Shown here: positions 31,949 to 43,858 of the stretch, in pieces
How the letters are laid out: the number at the start of each line of letters is the position of its first letter
How positions within the stretch are numbered: the first letter of the stretch is position 1
Assembly: GCA_963576565.1 (NCBI GenBank)
Contig: OY755047.1
Span: 35,989,851-36,053,850 of the forward strand
DNA length: 64,000 nucleotides
Reading direction: 5' to 3'
From: Aspidapion aeneum
Taxonomy: Eukaryota > Arthropoda > Insecta > Coleoptera > Brentidae
Notes under the pieces: model-generated
The model's database searches: none
The model's input: only the letters and a program-made list of their open reading frames with translations
What the model was told of the DNA's origin: nothing
Translations under genes and position numbers: made by a program

Positions 31949-32639
31949 AATATCCTGCCCTTATCTCAGGAGCGTAAATTAGCCAGTACGGTTGTGACGA
32001 GACACTAGTTTCCCTAGCATTCTTATTGCGTTGGTTAATTATTATAGGTAAATAAATGAGCATATAATGTATTATATAATTTTATTTATAAATGAGATAA
32101 AAAGTCTTATTGAAAAGAATTTTAACTCACGACTTCCATTTATTTTTTGTTCAAACCGTAAGAAAAATGAAATTGTTAGACTTTTCTTGAGAAATCCGAT
32201 TTTAAATTGCGATTTGAGAAACTGGAAAAAGAGGAAAATTAAAATTGCTTGAATTTAATATTCGTAACCGTAAAGTTCTTAAAGTTAAAAAAATGTTTTC
32301 TTGCATTGTATCGTTTCATTTCCTCGAAAACTTTAGCCCAAAGCAGGCTTTCAAAACCAAACTTTTAATAATTTCTTCTCTACAGCGCTCGCATTAAAGA
32401 TGGCATCTAAATATATCGCAAAACTTATGGAGTTATTGCAATAAGGCCAGGCTTTAAAAGTGTCAGGCAGTATTTTGAAAGCTTCACATTGTAAGATTTA
32501 CTATATGAACCGGAATAAATACTGCCTTCATTTATTAAAGAAAAATAAACGACTTATTTTTAAATTCGACTTTGGTGTGTCAATTCTAAAAACTTCTGGC
32601 TGACCTATAATATATTAAAATTCTAAAAAAGAAAAGCCG
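31949..32639. other. AT-rich sequence, no gene seen
   Basis: No supported feature. Confidence 0.4.
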
Positions 32640-33180
32640 GCAAAGCTGCAAGCTTTTCTGAAAAAAACCAAAATAAATAAATGGATCCATGACGGATCTG
32701 ATACCTTCCTAACCCACTCCATGCTATATCAACCTTAAAAACTGTTTTTTGTAAATATCTCCGAAACAAAAGCTCCCACCAAGTTTTGGTTCTAACACAA
32801 ATTTTTGAAAAAAATGGGCGCTATATTTCAAAAACCGCATATTAATGCGACGCACCGTTAAAAAGTAAGCATTTTTTAAACTTTTTAACTGTCAAAAAAC
32901 TGTCATTAGCATTGATGAATTTCGACCAAAATCTAATTAGATCGTTACAGTATTGAATACTATTTTACCTAAAAATTTCATGAAAATTGGTTGGGCGATT
33001 TAGGAGCTATGGTGTTACGGACAGAGTTACACACATACACAGACAGACATCACGACGATACTGCTAGGGTAGGTCAAAATACACCCATATAACACATTTT
33101 CGGCGATATCTCAAAAAAAAAATTCGTCGAAAACAATACCTTCTTTAGCCATTGCTGTGCGGGCTAGGAAGGTAAAAATA
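32640..33180. repeat. Probable repeat element, family unknown
   Basis: Contains ATTTCATGAAAATTGGTTGG and an ACACACATACACAGACAGACAT run, followed by TTTTCGGCGATATCTC. Sequences of this style occur as dispersed repeats in insects, but there is no second copy in this window to confirm it. Confidence 0.4.
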
Positions 33181-34479
33181 TAGTAATCTTTCAAAAGAAT
33201 ATTTTTTTATACCTTTTTGCGTAGAAACTTTTGGACCTTGGGGCGAAGATGCTAAAAAAATTTAAAAAAAAAACAATATCAGACAAATTACAAATTAACC
33301 TCGATCTCTCTCATTTTTAACACAGCTGATTCGCTTAACAATCCAACAAGGTAACGCAGCCTCTATTATAGGAACTATAGAAAAACACAGAGATTGGATG
33401 AGGTTCATCTTCTTTAAGCTTTTTTTTGAAGAAATTAGAGAGTTTTATATCTATTAAGTTTTTTTTATTTGGACAGGGCCTTTTAAATTAATTTTAATTC
33501 CATTTTGAATTTGTTCATGTTAATTCGAGTTTTAACTGAATATAAAATAATATAATTTAATAATATTATCTTTGTCCCTTCACCTATAGTTTTATTAAAA
33601 TAAAGCTTTAAAAAATATGGCTGAAAATGGAAAATATTTTACAAAAATAAACAGCAATAAATCAACAAACTTTTCCTTCCTTCAGGGCATTTCCGTCTGT
33701 AAGAAGAAACAGAATTATAAAAAATCAGAAGTATTGGAGGCTCATGTAAATTTAAAATTAATTTTAATACGCTGTACTCGCGTTTAGAAAATGACCAAAA
33801 AGCCACGTCTTTGCCGTTTACAACTTTACGTACTACTGAAAAAATTGGCTAAGAATTACCTTAGTTATACCTTAGCGAATTAGGTGCGGATTTAACCCTT
33901 TGTGGATTAATCAATTACTGTTCGATTTGTACGGTAATGGACTTACAAAATTTTTGGGCCTTGTACTACATTATGCTGTATCTTAAATTTGTAGTTTTGG
34001 TAAAACCCAAGATGGTGCAGACTTTTAAAATGTGAATATTTTTAATCCTTTTTGCGAAAAGTTTATGTACGCCAATGACATGACGTTAAATATTGACAAG
34101 AATGCTACGTCTTTGCCATTTACAAAGACATATATGTTAAAATCGGACAAGAAGTAAGAAAGTTTAATTACATCAAATTAGGTACTGCTATAACCTTTTA
34201 AAAAATATGTCATAAAAACTATTGAACAATAATATCAAGTTAGCGTAGCTGCTGGTGCGATTCGTTGACATTTAAATGTCAATATAAATCCATCATGGCA
34301 ATAATCGATTACATGGAAAATGAAGAAGAAATTGTTTGATGGCATAACAACTTTTCAAAAACTCGTTTGATTGCATCAATTACCTCGATACATAGATATA
34401 GATCGCTTCTCCTACTGCGAAGCTTAAATAGTTAGGGGTGACGAAACGTTGGCAACCATTTCTTTTATAGATTTTTAGT
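33181..34479. other. AT-rich sequence, faint direct repeat
   Basis: ACGTCTTTGCCGTTTACAA near 33,804 recurs as ACGTCTTTGCCATTTACAA near 34,108, and following words also correspond, suggesting an old tandem duplication with a period of about 300 bp. No gene seen. Confidence 0.35.
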
Positions 34480-34795
34480 TTAAACCGTTACCCTCGCTAT
34501 GGTCTTTGAGTAAGTAACCCATATAAAGGAGCCGACGGCGAGCTTTACCATATTGAGGGGCAGATGGCGCTGAAATAAATTCGTTTGGTACGCAATATTC
34601 AGGGATTGCTACTACGATTTTGCTACATGTGCGAGTTCCGAGGCTCATGCCTATCATACAAATGCCATTAGATCATAGTAGCTGTCTGTGAATATTGCGT
34701 ACGAGACGAATTTATTTCAGCGCCATCTGCCTCTCAATATGGTAAAGCTCGCCGGTGGCTCCTCTATATGGGTTATTTACTCAATGCTATAGTGA
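34480..34795. mobile_element. Foldback element with arms of about 110 bp
   Basis: TAACCCATATAAAGGAGCC, GGCGAGCTTTACCATATTGA, CAGATGGCGCTGAAATAAAT and TACGCAATATTCA occur in the left arm and as reverse complements in the right arm in mirror order. About 80 bp of spacer. Confidence 0.9.
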
Positions 34796-34962
34796 ACAAA
34801 CCACCATCCCTAGAGGGCGTATTGAACAAGCGGCCGAACTTCCTCGGCACATTCACCAAAACTTTAAAATTTAATTAAGATCAATGGCTTTAATACTTTA
34901 TTATGAGTTTAGTTCACTGTTTCAACCTTTCAAAGTGTGCCTATTAAAGCATGCAGTGCAAA

Positions 34963-35619
34963 ACACAAGACGCTAGCCCTACCAAATCCACTTTCGATCC
35001 CTGACTTCGCATGCGCAGATCTACCAATATTATTTACCTCATGTATTAGAATAGATGAACAGGATGATTTTGACTTGAATGATTCTATCCACATGAAAAT
35101 TGAAAGTTTCAAAAACCTAACCTAACGAAACCTAATCAAATCTAACCAAACCGAATCAAAGCAAACTAAACCAATTATTTTTTTCAAAAAAAAACTTTCC
35201 TGACTTCCTACCCGGGATCCTAGAGTATGTGAACCGAACCTATCCAAACCTAACCATACCCAACTAAACCTAATTAGCAGTGTTGTAGTTTAGTTTGGTT
35301 AGGTTAGGTTTGGTTCAGTTTAGTTAGGATCGGTTCGGTTCGGATTCACATCCTCTAGGATCCCGGGTAGGAAGTCAGGGAAGTATTTTTTTTGAAAAAA
35401 ATTATTGGTTCAGTTTGTTTTGGTTCGGTTCGGTTAGATTTGAGGTTTCGTTAGGTTAGGTTTTTGAAGCTTTCTATTTTCGTGTGGTTAGAATCATTTA
35501 AGTGAAAATCACCCTGTACCTATTCATCTATTCTAATACATGAGGTAACTAATATTGGTAGATCTGCGCAACCGAAGTCAGGGATCGAAAGTGGACTTGG
35601 TAGGGCTAGCGTCTTGTGT
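34963..35619. mobile_element. Large palindrome with TTAGG-like tracts
   Basis: Two arms of about 310-330 bp (34,963-35,270 and 35,290-35,619) with almost no spacer. Outer ends ACACAAGACGCTAGCCCTAC mirror exactly. Inner parts are runs of CCTAAC/CCAAAC-type words on the left and GGTTAGG/GGTTCGG on the right, including GTTAGGTTAGGTT. CCTACCCGGGATCCTAGAG marks both arms. Confidence 0.9.
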
Positions 35620-38563
35620 GAATTTCTATTTCTACGCCTCGATATGAGATTAAGAATCCTCCTTTATATTTGTAATTTACTGAAGCTTTTCTAGTTCTGG
35701 GTGAAAAGAATGCTGGTCAAAACGAAAAATGTATTTCTTGCTTTGTGACATTACTCACAAAATAAAAACTAATAAAAATGTCACAATCCGAACGATACTT
35801 TTTAATTTGTTTTGTATGATTAATTTTGGTTTCTCACCCACAAATTGTTATTAATTTTTTACCAATATTTACATAACTTTTTTAGATTATTTCTAACCTA
35901 ATTAAATTTCTTCTTTTTATTTCGTTGGCTTGCGAAACATAAAATACCCAAATATTAGTTAAGTTATATGAAAAATAACAGTTAAGACCCTTGGCACACA
36001 CTTTAACGCTCGACAGGTTATTAAAAATTAAACGGACGGCAAAAAACACTTGACGGCTTCAAGGCTACATAGCCAAGTAAGCCAAAAAGTTATTTTTGTA
36101 CCAAGCAAAAATGATCTTTGAGTGGTTCAAAAGAAATTGTAATAAATATTTTATTATTTTAAAAAATAAAAGAAAAATACTTGAAATGACTTCCCTGTAA
36201 AATTTAGTACACATTTTTATAATCTACTTATTCTATTAAAAGGTGGCGTTAAAGGGTTACTCTCTCCTTCAACAAACGTGTAAACTATATAAATATTAAT
36301 AGTTCCACAACGTACGAAAACTATTGCGGCGATTATTTATTTCAAACGTAAAATTTAGTACCCGTGAAAAAAACAAACATTTTTTTGTGGCTAAGCGGCT
36401 AGAAAGATTTTGTTCCTCTCGTATTTTTCCGTGGGAAGCTCGAAAGCTGTACACCCATGGGGGTCCAAGATGTAATGATCACCTATTAAGTGTTGACAGT
36501 TAACTGTTTCGTCCTTAAGGGACTCTTCAGAACACTGCATGGTCAATATGACATCTTAGTAAAGCTAGAGAGACGGTATAATACAAAAGAAACTAAATCT
36601 TTCTATACCCGCTTAGCCACGAAAAAATGTTTTTATTTCTTTTGCTTAAATTTTTATTTATTTGTTTTGTTTTTATTTTCTCCTTGTTGATTAACATGAG
36701 AATATTTAGAATATTGCTTTGTAAAGGGTTTAATTACTGTTGGGCAACAAACAAATTTTACGTGCATTGAGCGTTTCTTGAGGCATTTAATATCATCAAT
36801 ACTAAGCACCTCACTTCGCGCTCAGCATGGGCTAATTACCCGGAAGTCCGCCGGGCCTAAAAATACTTCTACGCGCTCCAGGGCACAGAAGTACTATTTT
36901 ACGCCCTCACGAATGAAACTACTTTATTTCCGATTTTATAAACGAGTACAGGTTTTATTTATTCCGGATCCATCAAACACATATAGTATACCTCAAAAGT
37001 CAATATCTTCTAGAAAGGTGAGTTAAAGGAAAACCAGCCTAAATAAATAATATGTTTGATTCCATCTAATTTTTAAGAAAACATATTAATATATCAATTT
37101 AGCATTTTAAAACTAAGAAATTGAAAAAGCCTAAACGTCGCGTCATAACTGATAGAAGGAATTAACTAATAGTTCAACATTTGTAAAACCAATATTTTTT
37201 TTAACGAACGTACATAAATTTTCTAAAATTTAAGATGCTATTAGCTGGATTCTACGTAAAAAGTTCTTCGAAGTAAATTTTCATCTCTTTATTAAGTTAG
37301 GAGACAACTGATATACTGGATGTAGCCCAAAAGTTATAACTGTGCCTCTAAGAAGTAAGGGGGGCAAATAATAAAAACACCCAATACGAGACTTTTACAA
37401 ATGCATCATCATTGGTTACAGATGTTGCCAATAGTTATTTAAACAACAAGGTTTGAGAACGACTCTTTCCACACGATCGAGACAGTTTGGTAGACCGAGC
37501 CGAAGGCGAGGTCTACAAGTCGAGGAAGTGTGCAAAAAGGTTTTCAAACGAGTTTTTTACAATATTTTTTGTACGACTGCTAATAAAGAAAGAAAAATCA
37601 AATTTTAATTTAACTTGTTTTTATTTCCGACATTTTTACAACAAAACTAAAAATTCAACAATTTTTTGACGTATCTAATCAACAAAACATACGAGCAGTG
37701 ACGGTTGCTACGGAACTAAGCCAACTTATATTGATGGGTGACAACAACAAAAATCACAATGACGGGAGACCCGTATGCAGAAATGACATAGGCGTGCGCA
37801 AAAATGACATAAGCGTGTGCAAAACGTTTTGCACACAACGTGCGCAAAATGCCATTTTCAGATCGTGTTCTCCGTGCGCAAAACCCCCTTTTACAAGACA
37901 GTCGTATAAAAAATAAATTAAAATGCACTTTTGCCATAAATTTACTTTTGATAATTTAAAGACGCAATTTAGAAGAGATCTGAGTTTTGATACGATTTGT
38001 AAGCCAATACATTGGAGAATCTGTTCAAGTATTAAGCACTGAAATACCATAACGACGACTTCGTAAATTGTAACATTACCACTTTTTGCCACATCTTGAT
38101 GGTATTTTCCAAGGTTTTTTTTTTCAAAAACTCAAAAAATAATGATTCAATTTCAATTTTTTCTTTTGAATTTAATAGCTTGATAAGGTTTACCAAATTA
38201 GGTATTACTGCTTTTGCTCTTTCATGTCTCTATTTCAAGATATAGAGCAAAAACTGAAAATTTAAATAATGCTGTTTTTTAAAAACACGATGTTGGTTTT
38301 ACAGTATTTGGATGAGATAGGGGATAACAATTTTGGTTTTTTCGAAGGAAATAGATTCGAACCAACTCTGTCAAGTAGCTTAACCGAAAACAAAAATTCA
38401 AAACTTTCTGAGTTATTGCAATTCAAAGTTTTAAGGCTAAACACTGATATCTCGAAAACCACTAAACCGATCTAAATTTGGTTTTCGCATTTAATAAAAT
38501 AGGCTTTACTATGATTCCCATAAAAACTTGACTTTTCTACGATGACAATTTTTTTACAATATT
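35620..38563. other. AT-rich sequence with minor repeats, no gene
   Basis: Contains the inverted repeat at 36,377-36,635, a GC-richer patch at 36,810-36,910, and an imperfect direct repeat AAATGACATA-GCGTG-GCAAAA at 37,783-37,822. Short frames overlap on both strands and are not supported. Confidence 0.4.
36377..36635. repeat. Inverted repeat of about 40 bp
   Basis: AAACATTTTTTTGTGGCTAAG at 36,377 mirrors CTTAGCCACGAAAAAATGTTT near 36,613, continuing with AGAAAGATTT/AAATCTTTCT. Likely the ends of a small foldback element. Confidence 0.7.
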
Positions 38564-38579
38564 ACTTTGTTTTGCAAAG

Positions 38580-39062
38580 TTAGTCCCTCAATGCAAAAAA
38601 TGCCAATCTTATGGACACACGCAAAAATACTGCACTAAAGAACCACGTTGCGTGAAATGCACGGGGAAACATCTTACTGTAGAATGCCCCAAACCAAAAG
38701 AATCTGAGCCAAAATGCATCCACTGTGGAGGCAAGCATCCTGCTAACTACAGAGGATGCCTTGTTGCTAAGGAAATACAAAAATTGAAAAATAAACCTAA
38801 GAAACCGAATCTCATACCAAACCTGAGTACAAATAGACAAAACCAACAGACAAGAAACACAGTCACACAAAACTCTGTGACAAGGACATACAGCCAAGTA
38901 GCAGCAACAGCTACTATACCTGATATTAATATCAGTAGTCAAAATACTATGGAACAAACACTACAATTAATTTTGGAGAAATTGAACAAACTTGATGAGC
39001 GATTAACTAAACTAGAAAGTAGCAATAACGGAGCTACCAATATGCCTCAAAATGGTCAGTAA
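38580..39062 (+). pseudogene. Jockey-like Gag zinc-knuckle region, 5' truncated
   Basis: The frame is already open at the insertion junction. Three zinc knuckles follow: CKKCQSYGHTQKYC (C-x2-C-x4-H-x4-C), CVKCTGKHLTVEC and CIHCGGKHPANYRGC. This triple set is typical of Jockey-clade ORF1, which binds the element RNA. A basic and Asn/Gln-rich tail ends in a leucine-rich segment that could be coiled coil (LQLILEKLNKLDERLTKLE). The stop at 39,060-39,062 overlaps the ATG of ORF2 at 39,052, the usual close coupling in this clade. The N-terminal half is missing. Confidence 0.9.
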
Positions 39063-41719
39063 TCTTAGAATCCTAGCTTGGAATGCCAATGGTCTCTTGC
39101 AACATCAGCAAGACTTGCAAGTTATTCTAGACATAGAAAAAATTGACGTCTGTCTTGTGTCAGAAACGCATTTCACTAACCAGTCTCACATTAAATTTAA
39201 AGGTTATAAAGTGTATCATACAACTCACCCTAGCAATACTGCACATGGGGGAAGTGCTTTAATAATTAAAGAAAATATATCACACTATGAGGAGATGGGA
39301 TATAAAACCATAGAGATTCAAGCTACATTAGTAAGTGTAAAAACCAAAACATATACATTAGTCATAAGTGCTGTCTATATACCACCAAGGCACTTACTAA
39401 AGAAAAATCAATATCTTAATTTTCTCAGAAAATTAGGAAACCGTTTTATAGTTGGAGGTGACTTTAATGCAAAAAATACCTACTGGGGATCTAGACTGAC
39501 GAACTCTAAAGGAAAAGAACTTTTGCAAGCTACTAATGAATATCAATGTGAGCCGATATCAACTGGTAAGCCCACATACTATCCAACAGATCCAGGAAAA
39601 ATTCCAGATCTAATTGATTTTTTTATAGTAAAAAATATATCTTTAAGCTTTGTAGATATAGAAGAAAGTTTTGATTTACACTCAGATCATTCACCTATTA
39701 TTCTAACTCTTAGTAAAAACATAATAAAGAAAGAAGCAAATATCTCACTAGTTAATAAACTGACTGACTGGATTAGTTTTAAACAAAGTCTGTCAGAAAA
39801 AATAAACCTATCAGTACCATTGCAAACACCAGAACAAATCGATAAAGAAGTTGCATATTTTGTTACAAATATTCAACAAGCAGCTTGGGAAAACAGTCCA
39901 AAACCAAAGATAATTTTTAAGGGAAAAAACTATCCAAAGGAAATTAGAGACCTTATATTGGAAAAAAGGAAACTAAGAAGAAAGTGGCAGCAAAGCCGTG
40001 ATCCTCGGGACAAAACAAATCTCAACAACATGACGCAGCGCATTAGGCGAGAAATTCTAGTAATAAAAAATGAATCTATTAACCATTTTCTTAATGACCT
40101 TACAGATGATAAAAATATTATTATATACTATTCCCTTTGGAAAGCAACCAAAGATTTTAAAAGACCAATTATCCAAATTCCACCCATACGAAAATCTAAC
40201 AACCAGTGGGCAAGGAGTAACGAAGAAAAAGCAGATATTTTTGCAAGTCATTTAGAAAAAACATTTCAGCCCCACGAAGCACCAGATGAACACTTTCATT
40301 TAAATGAACCCCATCAAATCGAGGACCATATTAAGCTTACATCACCAAAAGAAATATTAACATAAATCAAAAATATTAATTCGAAAAAAGCCCCAGGGTA
40401 TGATCTTATTAACGGGGTAGTCATAAAACAACTCCCCAGAAAAGCTATCGTAAAACTATGCAACCTAATTAATGCGTCTTTTAGGCTTAGGTATGTACCT
40501 AAACTGTGAAAAGTTGCAGAAGTTATCATGATTCCAAAACCGGGAAAACCACTCCATGACATGTCATCTTACAGGCCAATATCTTTGCTGCCAATTATAT
40601 CCAAGCTCTATGAAAAATTATTGCTTAAAAGAATAAAACCCATCATAGAAAGATAAGAAATTATTCCATCTCATCAATTTGGTTTTCGAGACAAGCATTC
40701 CACGATAGATCAAGTACACAGAATTACTAATATAATAGAAAAAGCACTAGAAGAGGGAAAAGTTTGTTCTGCAGTTTTTCTAGATGTAGCACAAGCATTT
40801 GACAAAGTGTGGCATGAAGGCCTTAATTTTAAACCAAAACGGTTTCTGCCAAAACAATATTCGGATATTTTGGAATCATACATATCTGATAGACATTTTA
40901 GAGTAAAACAGGAAGACTCATACTCAAATTTAAGAGAAATTCAAGCAGGCGTGCCCCAGGGTAGCGTACTAGGCCCTTATCTATACTTATTATTCACTTG
41001 TGATATCCCAAAGCCAGAAAATTGTCACTTAGCAACATTTGCCGATGATACTGGTTTATTGACGGTAGAAAAATCTATTGAAAAATGCATAGAAAAACTT
41101 CAGGATGCAGTCACCCAAGTTCACAGTTGGACCACAAAGTGGCGAATAAAATTAAATGAAACCAAATCAATTCATGTTGATTTTACAAACAAAAATATAA
41201 ATCACATACAAATAACAATTAACAACATTCCAGTACCATATTCGAATCAGGCAAAATATCTAGGTATGACACTTGATGCCAAATTGCGCTGGAAAGCACA
41301 TGTTAAGAAAAAAAAAGGAAGAACTTGAGATAAGGTATAGAAAAATGAACTGGCTAATTGGAAGGAAGTCCAATTTAACAATTCATAATAAGTTACTGCT
41401 TTATAGACAAATACTGAAACCTGTATGGACATATGGTATTCAACTATGGGGTTGTGCTAAAGAGAGTAACATTCTAGTTGTACAGAGATTTCAAAATAAA
41501 GTATTAAGAAACATTGTGAATGCACCTTGGTACGTTCGAAATAGTGACCTTCATCGAGATCTAAAAATCGAAACTGTAGCAGAGACTATAAAAAAGTACG
41601 CAAAAAGCCATGAAGATAGACTCCATCGGCATGTGAATGTGGAAGCAATTCAGCTTCTAGTCAATACTATGCTAGTTCGAAGACTAAAAAGAGTGAAGCC
41701 GTTTGAGCTAGTAAACTAA
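39052..41719 (+). pseudogene. Jockey-like ORF2, endonuclease and reverse transcriptase, broken
   Basis: Residues 1-230 form an AP-type endonuclease: LAWNANGL, SETHF, VYIPP, GGDFNAKNTYWGS and SDHSPI cover its catalytic positions. A basic linker follows. The reverse transcriptase has KKAPGYDLI, SYRPISLLP, HQFGFR, VFLDVAQAFDKVWHEGL, GVPQGSVLGP and the catalytic FADDT. In-frame stops occur at 40,363, 40,507 (TGA where Trp is expected) and about 40,654. A frameshift in the A9 run near 41,310 moves the last 140 residues (YLGMTLD...RQILKPVWTYGIQLWG) to another frame. The intact protein would nick target DNA and prime reverse transcription there. Confidence 0.93.
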
Positions 41720-41937
41720 GTGAATTACACATAAAACAAAATAATGCTATAAACACAACACAATTGTGAGTTACAGACTAAACAAAGCGGGGGGAACTGT
41801 TGAGTGAACCCTAAGTTTAAATCCGACTTTTCTAGTAAATTAAGTTAAAACAAAACTAAAATTAGTCTTACTGACTAGATTGTAATAAAAAAAAAACACA
41901 GTGTGTTTGACAAATAAAAAAAAAAAACTTTGTTTTG

Positions 41938-42292
41938 CTGTAAATCACTTTTTTGGGCCCATTCGCGGTATACTTCCCGTCTTGCTCTAGGAGGCCACTG
42001 GTCCAGCGACGGCCCTACTCCCCATGTCAGGACCAATGTGATCGCATGCGCAATTTGACTTTCACCCGATTGTGAGGGAGTACCAATGCAAGAATTCATA
42101 CAAAGAAAATAAATTCCTCGAAGAAAAAAAGCCGCTGCCCCTCCAGACACTCCGACTGTATTTCAACAACCATTACATTAAAATGTAAGCTGAAACCATT
42201 TAGTTTACTGTGGCTGAAACCTTGTACATATGGTCAGCTCGAGTTTTTAAAATCAAAATCAACCGGAAGGTGACAATTCTCGCTGTTGATTC
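41938..42292. other. GC-richer unidentified segment
   Basis: Around 41,955-42,090 the sequence is visibly GC-richer than its surroundings (GGGCCCATTCGCGGTATAC, GGCCACTGGTCCAGCGACGG). A minus-strand frame of about 90 codons covers it but matches nothing I know. Possibly part of an unlisted repeat. Confidence 0.35.
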
Positions 42293-42520
42293 GCCTGAAG
42301 GACACTCATCGTATAGGCAAGCCTTATAGGAAACGGTTTTGCATTGGCGGTTTGGTTTTATTTTAAAGATGTTGTTTTACACAGTATGAAGGTACCCAAA
42401 CCATATAATATTTATGTAATTAGAATTAAAAAGTTATGCTGCAAACTGTGTTAAAACCACATTTTTAAAATGAGAAACCGAGGAAAACATGTCAAAAATT
42501 ATAACCCAGAAATAGAAAAT
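42293..42520. repeat. CACTCATCGT-family element, partial copy
   Basis: Matches the element at 25,690-26,070: GACACTCATCGTATAGGCAA, GCATTGGCGG, GTTTTACACAGTATGAAGG, TTTTTAAAATGAGAAACCG and AAAATTATAACC in order. Confidence 0.75.
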
Positions 42521-42529
42521 CAAAGTCAG

Positions 42530-43472
42530 GCCAAAGAAAATGTATCACCAAGAAGCGACAAAACCTGAATGACAGTAATGCAGTACTATTATACTCAAAG
42601 AAGAAACTGTGCAATTTTTGTTTTACACGAAAACAAAAAACAAATACAAAACTTTTTACTTTGTTTGAATGGTAACCTTATTTGTTTATTTGTATAATGG
42701 AACCACGTCGTGTATACAGCGATGCATGTTCGGTTGTTTGTTTCGGTCACTTTGACCTATAAATTTATTTGTTATGTTCTTTCTCCGTGCCTTTTGAAAA
42801 CGGAAAATTTTCCAAAAAGATAAAAATATAAAGGACTTGTTTTCCAGTCGGTTTAAAAAAAATAATTACAGCTAAAATATGCAAAAAAATTGTGTTTATA
42901 AAACAAATTCTAACTAATATAGAAATAAATTAGGTTGCCTCAGGCGGGGGCAATCGCCATTTTTTCCAGAGAACTTCAAAAATAAGAGGCACATTCTGGT
43001 GTATTACACACCTACATGCAATTCTTTTATGTCAACATAAAGAAAATTTCCACTAGACACTAGAGAAATGGATTAGGTGGATAAAATGTTTTGGAATCAG
43101 CCGCGGCTCGTGTCGGTGGCGAGCTGAAGACGCACATTAGAAATACCGGTACAAACCTTATTCACTTTTAAAACTGGTTATATCCTAGAACTCATAGAAC
43201 ATGCCAGACCAGTTGAAAGAGATAACAAATATATTTATAGAGAAACATGCATCGCTATATACAGGACGTGGTTCCATTATTCAAATAAACAAATAAGGTT
43301 ACCATTCAAACAAAGTAAATTACAGGGATTCCTGACAATATTTTTGGTAGTAAAGTTTTTAATTTTTTTTTTTCGTGTAAAACAAAAATTGCACAATTTT
43401 TTCTTTGAGTGTTATAGTACTGCGTTACTGTCATTCAGGTTTTGTCGCTTCTTGTTGATATATTTTTTTTGG
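42530..43472. mobile_element. Foldback element with arms of about 200 bp
   Basis: The left arm (42,537-42,735) and right arm (43,245-43,472) mirror each other: GAAGCGACAAAACCTGAATG, GTGCAATTTTTGTTTTACAC, TGAATGGTAACCTTATTTGT and GGAACCACGTC. The spacer of about 510 bp holds a patch similar to 3,740-3,800. Confidence 0.88.
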
Positions 43473-43858
43473 TTTAGGTTTCCAATTTTGTTTATTTTGT
43501 ATACATTTTTGTAAAAAAAATATTTTTTCAAAAATCAATTTTTTGTTTTTTTTAAACTACTTTTTAAAAAAGTTTTTTTTCGGAAAGCCAATTTTTTGTA
43601 AGGTTTTTTTTTAATGGTGGTGTCTGGTCAGGTAACGATACATTCGCGATCTGACTGACAAGGCTAGGTTAACATCGATTTAGACCTCCCAAAAGGAGGA
43701 CAGAGGAGCTAATTTAAGTAAAAATAAGTTAGGTTAAGAACCCTAAAAAAACAAATTTGTAAAAAATTGTCCTAGAACCAAAATCAAAAGTCTTCTCTCA
43801 AAAAAGTTAAGATTTCTTAAACAATCGGTGATACCAGACTTCTAGTCTTATACACTGT

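Larger units (their letters stand above)
38576..41925 (+). mobile_element. Jockey-like non-LTR retrotransposon, 5' truncated
   Basis: ACTTTGTTTTGC is repeated exactly on both flanks (38,564-38,575 and 41,926-41,937), a 12-bp target duplication. Order: truncated gag, endonuclease plus reverse transcriptase ORF2, short 3' UTR, A-rich tail. Several stops and a frameshift make it inactive. Confidence 0.92.

Noticed and set aside
35118..35470. A true interstitial telomere
   Set aside because: Only two perfect consecutive TTAGG units occur, in both arms of a palindrome; the rest is degenerate.
37716..38092. A 112-codon minus-strand frame
   Set aside because: It crosses an imperfect direct repeat, overlaps open frames on the other strand, and shows no domain.
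38580..38957. A 125-codon minus-strand frame
   Set aside because: Shadow of the Jockey-like Gag zinc-knuckle frame on the + strand.
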